A stretch of 64,000 nucleotides of DNA from a virus. This document shows positions 56,505 through 64,000 of the stretch, one piece after another (position 1 is the first letter of the stretch; each line of letters opens with the position of its first letter). The position numbers were made by a program, and so were the translations under genes. Under the pieces are notes generated by a model. That model saw only the letters and a program-made list of their open reading frames with translations. It was not told the DNA's origin and ran no database searches. The stretch spans positions 1-64,000 of the IMG/VR virus record IMGVR_UViG_3300049027_000111, one strand, 5' to 3'.

Positions 56505-57113
56505 ATGGCGATCGGCACGTACAGCGAGCTCCAGGCGGCCTGCTCCTCCTTTGCCGGGGGGTCGTCCGACACGGCTTTTGCCGACGCCATCCGCACCTCG
56601 ATCGCGCTCTGCGAGAGCGACATCGAGCGTCAGCTGCGAGCCCCCGAGCTCATCGTGCGGCGCACCGGCGTCGTGGGCTCGGCCTGGGAGGTCTTGCCCG
56701 ACGACTTCATGAAGCTGATCAGCCTGTCCCTGATCTGCGACGATGCCGAGACGGTGCTCGCCCAGATCCCCGAGGACGCGGCGACCGCCTACGCGCTGCG
56801 CTATCCCTCGGGCACCCCGCGCTGGTTCGCGATCGTCGGCACCGAGCTGCGGCTGATCCCGGCGCCGGACGAGGACTGCACCGACTCCTTGCGGATGGTC
56901 TACTACAAGAAGGTGCCGCGCCTGTCCGACGATGCGCCGACCAACGATTTGCTGACCGCCTTCCCGGACCTGTACCTCTGGGGCAGCTTGAGCGTGCTCG
57001 GCGAGTACGTCGAGGACAGCGCCCGCCTCCCGCGGTTCGAGCAGCGGTTCCAGAACGCGATCAAAGCCGTCAACAAGATGAGCGTCCTGCGTGACGGGAC
57101 CTTGGCGGGCTGA
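56505..57113 (+). CDS. Head-tail adaptor (gp4-like)
   Basis: 202 residues. Pattern of the phage adaptor family: SIALCESDIERQLRAPELIV, VLPDDFMKLISLSLICDDAE, GTPRWFAIVGTELRLIPAPD, MVYYKKVPRLSDDAPTNDLL, AFPDLYLWGSLSVLGEYVED. The family forms the ring under the portal in podoviruses. Its stop overlaps the next start by TGATG. Confidence 0.8.
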   Translation: MAIGTYSELQAACSSFAGGSSDTAFADAIRTSIALCESDIERQLRAPELIVRRTGVVGSAWEVLPDDFMKLISLSLICDDAETVLAQIPEDAATAYALRYPSGTPRWFAIVGTELRLIPAPDEDCTDSLRMVYYKKVPRLSDDAPTNDLLTAFPDLYLWGSLSVLGEYVEDSARLPRFEQRFQNAIKAVNKMSVLRDGTLAG

Positions 57114-57427
57114 TGGCCTGGTGCCTCGTCGAGCAGCCCGCCGCGACGGCCTGGAGCCTCGAGGCGGAGCCGGACGCCGCCGTCTGGGCCGAAGAGCGGG
57201 GCGACACCTTCTGGCCGACGGATGACGAGCTCTGGACGCCTTGGACCGACGGCAGCTGGTTCTTGGACCATGACGGCGCGTTCGTCGGCTGGACCGACTG
57301 GCCGCCGCCGTGGGGCCAGACGCCGCCGGCCGAGCCCTGCTCCTGCCTCGCCGACGGCGCCTACCTGACCGACGATGCGGGCAACCCGCTCACGGACGAG
57401 TCCGGCCTCATCCTGCTCTACGACTGA
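57113..57427 (+). CDS. Trp-rich small structural protein
   Basis: 104 residues with about a dozen Trp, acidic (DTFWPTDDELWTPWTDGSWF, FVGWTDWPPPWGQTPPAEPC) and ending LTDESGLILLYD. No family. Coupled to the adaptor; perhaps a tail knob part. Confidence 0.55.
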   Translation: MAWCLVEQPAATAWSLEAEPDAAVWAEERGDTFWPTDDELWTPWTDGSWFLDHDGAFVGWTDWPPPWGQTPPAEPCSCLADGAYLTDDAGNPLTDESGLILLYD

Positions 57428-57438
57428 CCGGGACCAGC

Positions 57439-60400
57439 ATGGCCACATCGAAGCGCACCACCGACCTGCCGCTGGCGACGGCGCTGGTCGATATCCTCGG
57501 CCATGACGCCGACGGCCACACCAGCCGCGCGGACCTGACCGGGCTCGCGGCGGCCCTGGCCGGCACCTTGAGCAACGTCGAGCTCACCGCCAATGGCATC
57601 GCCGTGCGCTACGAGCTCGGGTTCGAGGTCGAGACGCCGCGCGCGGCGATCGTGGCGGTCGACGGCGTCGTTCAGCCGATCAGCACCTACACGGTGGCCG
57701 GCGGCTTCATCACCTTCAGCGAAGCGCCGCCCACGGGCGCCAAGCTCGACATCCGGGTGATCGGCGAGGCCGTGCCGGTCCTGCTCGGCGATACCTTCAC
57801 CGCCTCCGGCACGGGCGCCGTGTCGCGGCTGATCCTGAACAAGCTTGCCGACGTCGTCAGCGTCAAGGACTTCGGCGCCTACGGCAACGGGGAGTACGAC
57901 GACACCGTCGCCATCAACGCCGCGCTCGCGACGGGCAAGCCGGTGTTCTTCCCGGCTGGGGTGTACCGGTGCTCGAACGGCGTCGATCTGCCGGCCGGTG
58001 CCCGGCTGATCGGCTCAGGCGCGCCGAAGCTCGGCGTGTTCCCGCAGAGCACGGATGACAAGCGGTTCTTGCGGCCCGGCTACAAGGACCAGCTGCCGGG
58101 CACCACCCTGCTGTTCACCGGCACCGGCACCAAGACCACGACGACGCCCAGGGTCGACCGCTTCGCGTCCTTCACCTATTGCGTCCGGACCACGACCTCC
58201 GCCGCCGTGTCCCTCGAGGGCCTCGCCATCGTTATGGACATGGATGTCCTGGATGCCGACGGCGACCTGACCGAGACCACGACCGACAATCGGGCGGCTT
58301 ACGATGTCGGCTACCTGTGCGGCGCGGATCGGAGCTACCATCGGGATCTGGTGATCTTCGGCTACTTCGCGAAGGCGGGGCTCGTCGTCCACGGCAGCAA
58401 CCCCGACTACATCACCTTCGATGGCGGCTCGAGCTCGGGCGACATCGGCTGCGCCATCGTCGGCGACGGCACCAACGGCCTGTCGGGCACCCAGTTCTAC
58501 GCCTGGGACTTCTTCGCCAACGACCACCACAGCCGCAGCATCATCACGAATCAATGGGGCACGACGGCGCTCTACATCGATGGCGCGGTCGCGGCCTCGC
58601 CACCGAACGCCGGCATCGGCGGGCACTTCTTCGTTGGCGGCTGCGTCCGGACCTACACCGACAACCCGTTGAGCTTCGACCACTGCAACTGCGCGGTCCT
58701 CACCGGCGTGGTGCTCGAGTGGCCGAACCTGCCGGGCTCGACCGGCGCCACCGTGGCGACCCCGCTCGCCACCTCGAGCACCTACGGTGTCAGCTTCGAG
58801 AACTGCCGCCATCTGGCGGCGATCGGGAGCGGCGGCATCTATGCCATGGCCAACGCGATGGGCGGGCCGTTCCTGCATGCCGATCCGCGCTACGGCGAGC
58901 TGGGTGTCGTCGGTGCCGGCGGCGGCGTCATGCTGCGCGGCGGCACCAGCGGGCAGCTGCCCCGCGTCCAGCTGACCACCGATGCCAACTCGAGCACCAC
59001 CGGCTGGCAGCTGGTCTACGACACCGGCAACAGCGACATCCTGGACTTCCGCAACGCCGGCACAAGTCGTTTCAGCCTCGCCACGGCCGGCGGGCTGCAG
59101 AAGGCCGGTTTCGCGCATGGTGGAACCAAGACCATCGCGAGCGGGTCGATCGCCGCCGGCAGCTACAATTATTACAGCGTCGACACGGAAGCCTCGGCGT
59201 CGACCGACGACCTGGACACGATCTCCGGCGGCGTCTACGACGGCCAGCTTCTGCTGCTCCGGGCCGCCAACTCAAGCCGTGATGTCGTCTGCAAGGACGG
59301 CACGGGCAACCTGAGGTTGGTCGGCGATCTCACCCTGACGCACGCCCAGAACCGGCTGCTGCTGGCCTTCGACGGGACCAACTGGGTCGAGGTCTCGCGG
59401 TCGGAGAGCACCAGCGCCTCGGCCGGCGGGCCGGTCTCGGTCAAGGATTTCGGCGCGGCCGGCAACGGCACGACGGACGACACGACCGCGTTCATCAACG
59501 CCCTGGCCAGCGGCGCCAAGACGGTCTTCGCCCCGGCCGGGGTCTACAAGCTCACCCAGACCTTGTCCCTGCCCCAGGGCGTGACCCTTGAGGGCGAGGG
59601 TGTCGACGAGTGGGAGCCCATCTACCCGACCAGGGCCAAGAAGTGGGGCGGCACGGTCCTGCTGTTCGCCGGCACCGGGACGCGGGCCACCACCTTCGCC
59701 GGGGTCACCAGCATGCGCCACGGCGGCGGCTGGCGGGTCGACGGGGCGGACACGCGCAAGCTCACCTCCTTCTATAATGCCGATGCCTCGGGCACGACCG
59801 CGGCGACGCAGCGGACCTTCAGCGTCGCCGTCCGCAACGCCACCGGCGCCTACTATTGCGGGCTGCGGAACTTGCGGATCGCCAACTGGTCCGGTGCCGA
59901 CGGCATGTCGGGGCACAGCGACACCGGCTCCGGCTCGCTCGGCGACAGCTGGGACATTGGCCTGCTGCTGGACAACACGGAATATTTTCTGGCCGAGAAC
60001 ATCCAGGTCGTGGGCACCTGGAGGGAATACGGCCTGCTCGACATCGCCACGGCGATCACCGAGAGCCGGTCGGAGCGCAACCACATCCGCCGCGCCAAGC
60101 TCCAGGGCCGGGTGGGGCTCGGCATCCGTAGCACGGATCGCTGGGCGGTCACCGCGACGACGGGCACGACCGTCGATGTTCGTTGGTCGGAGGAGCACTA
60201 CTGGGCCGCCACCGGGTCGTTCCGCGGCCAGGACGGCGTCACCTACGCCTACACCGGGCGGAGCTTCGCCGGCTCGACCTTGACGCTCACGGGCGTGACG
60301 CCGGACCCGAGCGCGCTCACCCAGGTGCGCCATGCCGGCACTGGGTTCGGCAACACGGAGTTCCACGACGCCTATCTCTACGGGCTCGATCACGTCTCGG

Positions 60401-61254
60401 GCTCGCTCGCGTCCAGCCTCAGCGTCGCCGACAGCAAGCCGCTCGAGGTGTCCGGCTTCCCGCTGCGGGGCATCAAGTTTCGCAACGTGAAGTGCCACAC
60501 GCGCGAGCCGGTCATCGCGCATCTGCACGACGCCCAGGACATGACGTTCCTCGACCCGCAGTTCGAGGGCGGCGGCAAGCTCATCGCGTCGCCGGTCTCG
60601 ACCGAGGCGTCCGGCTGGGCGGCGGCGGCCTGCGGCGAGACCCGCAACCTCGTGACGCTGGGCGACAACAGCCTGGACGAGCAGACCCTGACGCTGTTGA
60701 CGCCGCGCTCCGGCTTCGTCCAGGGGCTGCAGGCGGGGCTGCGCGCCGACCTGACCGGCGACTTCACCCTGACCTCGCTGCGCTCCGACCGCGACACGGT
60801 GATCAAGACCCATTCGAGCCAGAACTTCTACGTCAAGAAATCGACCGGCAGCGGCGTTTTCCGGGTCACCGACACCGGCAACGTCCTGGTCGAGGGCGGC
60901 GGCCAGTTCTCGCTGACCGGCGGCAGCGGCATCATGAACGTGGATGCTTCCGCGACCTTCGCCCTGAGGCAGTCGAGCACGACGCGGCTGCAGATGTTCT
61001 CCACCGGCAACTTCGCCCCGGGCAGCGACAACGCGCTGAACTTTGGCGTGCAGGCGACGCGCTGGGCCAATGTCTACGGCACGAACTTCAGGCCGGGCGC
61101 CGGCACCGCGACCTGGACCAGCGGCACCGGCACGCCCGAGGGCAGCGTGACGGCCACGGTCGGCTCACTTTTCACGCGAACAGATGGCGGGGCTAGCACA
61201 ACCTTATATTGCAAAGAATCGGGCAGTGGCAACACCGGTTGGATCGCCAAATAA
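57439..61254 (+). CDS. Tailspike with two pectate-lyase-like beta-helix modules
   Basis: 1,271 residues. After a head-binding-type N-terminus (RAAIVAVDGVVQPISTYTVA, typical of T7-like fibre anchors), a first beta-helix starts at VSVKDFGAYGNGEYDDTVAI and a second at VSVKDFGAAGNGTTDDTTAF, about 535 residues apart; both carry the FPAGVY / APAGVY turn. The C-terminus ends GGASTTLYCKESGSGNTGWI, a common fibre end. The modules look like glycan-degrading tailspikes; two in one chain is unusual. Overlaps the hub gene by TAATG. Confidence 0.78.
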   Translation: MATSKRTTDLPLATALVDILGHDADGHTSRADLTGLAAALAGTLSNVELTANGIAVRYELGFEVETPRAAIVAVDGVVQPISTYTVAGGFITFSEAPPTGAKLDIRVIGEAVPVLLGDTFTASGTGAVSRLILNKLADVVSVKDFGAYGNGEYDDTVAINAALATGKPVFFPAGVYRCSNGVDLPAGARLIGSGAPKLGVFPQSTDDKRFLRPGYKDQLPGTTLLFTGTGTKTTTTPRVDRFASFTYCVRTTTSAAVSLEGLAIVMDMDVLDADGDLTETTTDNRAAYDVGYLCGADRSYHRDLVIFGYFAKAGLVVHGSNPDYITFDGGSSSGDIGCAIVGDGTNGLSGTQFYAWDFFANDHHSRSIITNQWGTTALYIDGAVAASPPNAGIGGHFFVGGCVRTYTDNPLSFDHCNCAVLTGVVLEWPNLPGSTGATVATPLATSSTYGVSFENCRHLAAIGSGGIYAMANAMGGPFLHADPRYGELGVVGAGGGVMLRGGTSGQLPRVQLTTDANSSTTGWQLVYDTGNSDILDFRNAGTSRFSLATAGGLQKAGFAHGGTKTIASGSIAAGSYNYYSVDTEASASTDDLDTISGGVYDGQLLLLRAANSSRDVVCKDGTGNLRLVGDLTLTHAQNRLLLAFDGTNWVEVSRSESTSASAGGPVSVKDFGAAGNGTTDDTTAFINALASGAKTVFAPAGVYKLTQTLSLPQGVTLEGEGVDEWEPIYPTRAKKWGGTVLLFAGTGTRATTFAGVTSMRHGGGWRVDGADTRKLTSFYNADASGTTAATQRTFSVAVRNATGAYYCGLRNLRIANWSGADGMSGHSDTGSGSLGDSWDIGLLLDNTEYFLAENIQVVGTWREYGLLDIATAITESRSERNHIRRAKLQGRVGLGIRSTDRWAVTATTGTTVDVRWSEEHYWAATGSFRGQDGVTYAYTGRSFAGSTLTLTGVTPDPSALTQVRHAGTGFGNTEFHDAYLYGLDHVSGSLASSLSVADSKPLEVSGFPLRGIKFRNVKCHTREPVIAHLHDAQDMTFLDPQFEGGGKLIASPVSTEASGWAAAACGETRNLVTLGDNSLDEQTLTLLTPRSGFVQGLQAGLRADLTGDFTLTSLRSDRDTVIKTHSSQNFYVKKSTGSGVFRVTDTGNVLVEGGGQFSLTGGSGIMNVDASATFALRQSSTTRLQMFSTGNFAPGSDNALNFGVQATRWANVYGTNFRPGAGTATWTSGTGTPEGSVTATVGSLFTRTDGGASTTLYCKESGSGNTGWIAK

Positions 61255-62720
61255 TGCCCGTGATCCCGCTCGGCCCCTGGCGGCCCGACACGGCCGGGTT
61301 CGTCAACAATTCCGGCCAGCTCAACGACATGAGGAACGCCATCCCGGTGCAGGGCGGCTGGCAGCCGCAGCGTTCGCTCGGGGCGCTGTCCGAGCAGACC
61401 ATCGCGACGCCGGTGCAGGGCGTCCAGGTCGCGACCCGGACCAACGGCGGCCTCGAGCTGTTCGTCGCCGCCAACGGGTCGATCCACCGCGTCCCGAGCC
61501 GGACGGGCGCGCTCGAGGCCGCCGGCTCGGGCTTCGCGGCCTCGGCAAGCGACCGCTGGCGGTTCGTCCAGTTCGGCGACCTGCTGCTCGCCACCAACTT
61601 CGCCGATGACCTCCAGGCCTACGACCTGACTTCCGGCGGTAGCTTCGGCGATCTCCACGCGAGCGCGCCGCGCGCGAAGTACATCGCGATCGTGCGCGAC
61701 TTCCCGGTGGTCGCCCACACGTACGACTCGGTTGACCTCACGGACGCCTACCGCGTTAGATGGCCGGGCTTCGTCAATGGTGTCGTCGACCCTACCAGCT
61801 GGGCCTACAGCCTGACGACCCAGGCCGACTTTCAGCGCGTGAGCGACATCGGCCAAATAACCGGCCTGACCGGCGGCGAGATCGGCACCGTGGTCGGGCA
61901 ACAGGGCCTGTGCCGCATGTCCTACGGCGGCTCGGCGCTGTTCTCGTTCGAAGTCGTCGAGCGCCGGATCGGCTGCCGGGTGCCGAACTCCGTGGTTCAA
62001 TATAGACAAGGAACGTATTTCTGGTCCCCGGACGGCTGGCACGTCTTTGACGGGTCTGCAGTCAGTCCGATCGGCAACGAGAAGATCGATCGCTTCTTCC
62101 ACGAAGACTTCGACGAGGGTTCCGCGGAATTGATGTGGGCGGTGGCCGAGGACGGCCGCGGCCACGTCGTCTGGGCCTACCCCGGCCAGGGGCATGGCGG
62201 GCGCTGCAACCGGATGCTGCGCTTCGCGCCCGAGCTCGGCGAGTGGGCGGTCACGGACGTCGTCCTCGACGGCTTAGGCCCCGGCAAAAGCTTCGGCGCC
62301 TCCCTCGACGACTCGATGTTCGACAACCTCGACGAGTGGGGGTCGCTCGACGATCCCGGCTTGTGGCTGGAGCTGCCGCAGACGGTGGCGGTCGCGGACG
62401 GCACGGTGCAGGCCTTCATCGGCTCGCCGATGGATGCCTTTTTCCAGACCGGCTTGCTGATGCTCAACCAGGACGGCCGGTTCCTGCTCAACCGGGCCTT
62501 CGTGCTGCACGACCGCGGCTATCCCGCGATGCGGATCGGCATGGGCGAGCGGCTCGACGCCGGCACCATGACCTGGCTCGAGCCGATCGAGCAGCAGAGC
62601 GACGGCTACATGCGCGTGCGCTGTCCCGGGCGCACGCACATGGCCGAGCTTTACCTTTACGGCGACTGGGTCAGGGCGCAAGGCATCGACCTGCGCGGCG
62701 CGCCGATCGGCACCCGCTGA
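61254..62720 (+). CDS. Tail hub/stabilisation protein (gp10/tubular B-like)
   Basis: 488 residues. Propeller-like repeats of beta strands: FVQFGDLLLATNFADDLQAY, AKYIAIVRDFPVVAHTYDSV, VVGQQGLCRMSYGGSALFSF, EVVERRIGCRVPNSVVQYRQ, GTYFWSPDGWHVFDGSAVSP. This is the pattern of P22 gp10-like/DNA-stabilisation hub proteins in podoviruses. It sits after the adaptor and spike, as expected for the tail core. Confidence 0.75.
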   Translation: MPVIPLGPWRPDTAGFVNNSGQLNDMRNAIPVQGGWQPQRSLGALSEQTIATPVQGVQVATRTNGGLELFVAANGSIHRVPSRTGALEAAGSGFAASASDRWRFVQFGDLLLATNFADDLQAYDLTSGGSFGDLHASAPRAKYIAIVRDFPVVAHTYDSVDLTDAYRVRWPGFVNGVVDPTSWAYSLTTQADFQRVSDIGQITGLTGGEIGTVVGQQGLCRMSYGGSALFSFEVVERRIGCRVPNSVVQYRQGTYFWSPDGWHVFDGSAVSPIGNEKIDRFFHEDFDEGSAELMWAVAEDGRGHVVWAYPGQGHGGRCNRMLRFAPELGEWAVTDVVLDGLGPGKSFGASLDDSMFDNLDEWGSLDDPGLWLELPQTVAVADGTVQAFIGSPMDAFFQTGLLMLNQDGRFLLNRAFVLHDRGYPAMRIGMGERLDAGTMTWLEPIEQQSDGYMRVRCPGRTHMAELYLYGDWVRAQGIDLRGAPIGTR

Positions 62721-63028
62721 TGCCATTCCCGTCCCGCTACCGTCTGCCGACGCCGCAGATCAGCGGCCCGGAGCTGGCCCGGATCGTGGCCGACATGCGG
62801 GTGGGCCGCCTCGACGTCGGCAGCGAGATCACCCTCGAGAGCGCCGCGACAACGACGGTCGTGCGCTCCAGCACCATCGGGCCGGACACGATCCCGGTCC
62901 TGGTGCCGACCACCTCGACCGGGGCCGCGCTCAAATGGTGGCTGTCGTCCCGCGACAAGGGCGAGCTGACGCTGGGCCACGACGCCCCCGCGGGCGACGA
63001 GCCGTTCCTCCTCCTGCTGATCGGGTGA
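62720..63028 (+). CDS. Hypothetical tail protein
   Basis: 102 residues, TGATG overlap with the hub gene. SRYRLPTPQISGPELARIVA, then a beta hairpin (EITLESAATTTVVRSSTIGP) and ALKWWLSSRDKGELTLGHDA. A small beta protein, family not recognised; probably a virion part from its position. Confidence 0.6.
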   Translation: MPFPSRYRLPTPQISGPELARIVADMRVGRLDVGSEITLESAATTTVVRSSTIGPDTIPVLVPTTSTGAALKWWLSSRDKGELTLGHDAPAGDEPFLLLLIG

Positions 63029-63032
63029 CACG

Positions 63033-64000
63033 ATGGGCCTGTTCGATTTCCTGAGCGACGGCGGCTCAGAGGTGCAGAAGGCCGACCTGCCGGGCTATCT
63101 CGAGCGCCCGACCAAAGGCATCGCCAACAACGTCTGGGATCTGCTGCGCGCCGGCAGGGACAACGGCGGGATGAACGCCACCCAGCAGCAGGCGCTGCAG
63201 GGCATGATCGCCCAGGCGCAGCAGCCGTCGGGCCTCGCGAGCGGCGCCAGCAACTGGCTCACCGGGCTGCTCCAGGGCGGCAGCGGCCTCAACCAGCAGC
63301 AGGCGGGGCTCGCCGGCCAGCTCACCGCCGGCCAGGTCGTGAACCCGGCCATGGCGGAGACGGCCAGGATCGCCCAGGGCGGCGATCTCGGCAAGAATCC
63401 CTATCTCAACGCACAGTATCAGCAAGGCGCCCAGCAGCTCACCGACCAGTTCAAGAACACCGTCGTGCCGGGCCTCGACAACAGCTTCGCGAGCTCAGGC
63501 CGGCTCGGCTCCGGGGCCTACGCGCAGCTGCGCAACCAGACCGAGAAGGGCCTCGCCCAAGGCCTCGGCGACCTCGCCACCAACATCTACGGCGGCGCCT
63601 ACGCGACCGATCGCGCCAACCAGATGAGCGCTTTGAACCAGTGGCAAGGCCTCGGCCAGAACGCCATCGGCAACCAGCTCTCGGGCGCCAACCTCTTCGG
63701 GACCGGGCAGCAGAACCTGTTCTCGGCCGTCGGCGCGGCACCCGGCGCGCAGAACCTCAACTTCGACCAGCTCAATCGCATGTACCAGGCGGGGACCATC
63801 CAGCAGCAGGCGCCCTGGCAGCTGTACCAGAACGCGGCTGGGATCATCGGCGGCCTCCCGGGCTCGCAGAACCAGACCACGCAGCAGCGGCAGAACCCGG
63901 TCACCGGCGCGATCAACTTGGGTGCCTCGGCGGCAGGCGCCTTCATGGGGTCCGACGTCCGGCTCAAGACCGACATCGTCCGGGTCGGCGCCACGCCGCT
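63033..64000 (+). CDS. Virion protein with C-terminal S74-type chaperone start, 3' truncated
   Basis: Open to the window end; 322 residues visible. N-terminus MGLFDFLSDGGSEVQKADLP, then a long Gln/Ala/Gly/Asn-rich helical body (TNIYGGAYATDRANQMSALN). The last visible residues, SDVRLKTDIVRVGATP, are the opening of a peptidase S74 intramolecular chaperone, which in other phages trims itself off after trimer folding. Codon use is as in the neighbours. The complete gene lies beyond the window. Confidence 0.7.
   Translation, partial: MGLFDFLSDGGSEVQKADLPGYLERPTKGIANNVWDLLRAGRDNGGMNATQQQALQGMIAQAQQPSGLASGASNWLTGLLQGGSGLNQQQAGLAGQLTAGQVVNPAMAETARIAQGGDLGKNPYLNAQYQQGAQQLTDQFKNTVVPGLDNSFASSGRLGSGAYAQLRNQTEKGLAQGLGDLATNIYGGAYATDRANQMSALNQWQGLGQNAIGNQLSGANLFGTGQQNLFSAVGAAPGAQNLNFDQLNRMYQAGTIQQQAPWQLYQNAAGIIGGLPGSQNQTTQQRQNPVTGAINLGASAAGAFMGSDVRLKTDIVRVGATP

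Overview
The window is one stretch of a double-stranded DNA tailed phage (or a prophage of one) with very high GC and dense, translationally coupled genes; stop/start overlaps of the ATGA, GTGA and TGATG type join most neighbours. It carries terminase, portal, scaffold, an SU10-type (DUF5309-like) major capsid protein, a gp4-like adaptor, a tail hub/stabilisation protein, several ejection-type virion proteins and many tail fibre/spike genes. I see no tape measure, sheath or tube gene, so a podovirus-like particle is the best inference. The base composition and several gene families (DUF6456-like, Thivi_2564-like, low-affinity iron permease-like) suggest an alphaproteobacterial host; this is inference. 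No integrase, DNA polymerase, tRNA or CRISPR array was recognised. The first and last genes run off the ends.

Layout. 1-10.45 kb (+): end of an ejection protein, then a run of tail proteins including a GH5 glycosidase and a 1,227-residue protein made of three ~400-residue modules. 10.46-12.0 kb (-): small lysis cassette with an Rz/Rz1-like spanin pair. 12.45-15.3 kb (+): GH26-like glycosidase, small membrane protein, stand-alone response-regulator receiver, DUF551-like protein. 15.3-21.7 kb (-): recombination operon (coiled-coil protein, Cas4-like 4Cys nuclease, RecT, SbcC-like ATPase, two unknowns, DnaQ-like exonuclease), with two gene-free stretches holding 12 same-orientation copies of RGACGTTG. 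21.8-33.3 kb (+): divergent early operon with Cro/YdaS-like regulator, VRR-NUC nuclease, endolysin with membrane tail, HNH nuclease, SF2 helicase, O-like replication initiator and many small coupled genes. 33.5-35.3 kb: terminase. 35.8-42.4 kb: accessory island between terminase and portal, with a thermonuclease, a protein with two RNA-polymerase alpha-CTD-like helical domains, an eight-gene minus operon and two host-like membrane genes. 42.4-64 kb: portal, ejection-protein cluster, scaffold, capsid, adaptor, double beta-helix tailspike, hub protein and an S74-type chaperone protein.

How it fits together. A switch at 21.7-21.8 kb drives divergent recombination and replication operons. The replication initiator gene contains an AT-richer stretch with direct repeats that share the core ACGTTGAG with the repeat array 11 kb away, so the array may be initiator or regulator binding sites. 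Late genes are on the plus strand from the terminase through the window end and on into 1-10 kb, as in a circular or permuted map. Lysis appears spread over three places: spanins near 11.8 kb, a membrane-anchored endolysin at 23 kb, and a virion transglycosylase at 49.6 kb.

Most striking points: the oriented 12-copy array and its echo in the initiator gene, the alpha-CTD-like regulator, the phage-borne receiver domain, two tail-associated plant-polysaccharide-type hydrolases, and a set of ejection-type proteins tagged with a recurrent IGLGR-like motif.
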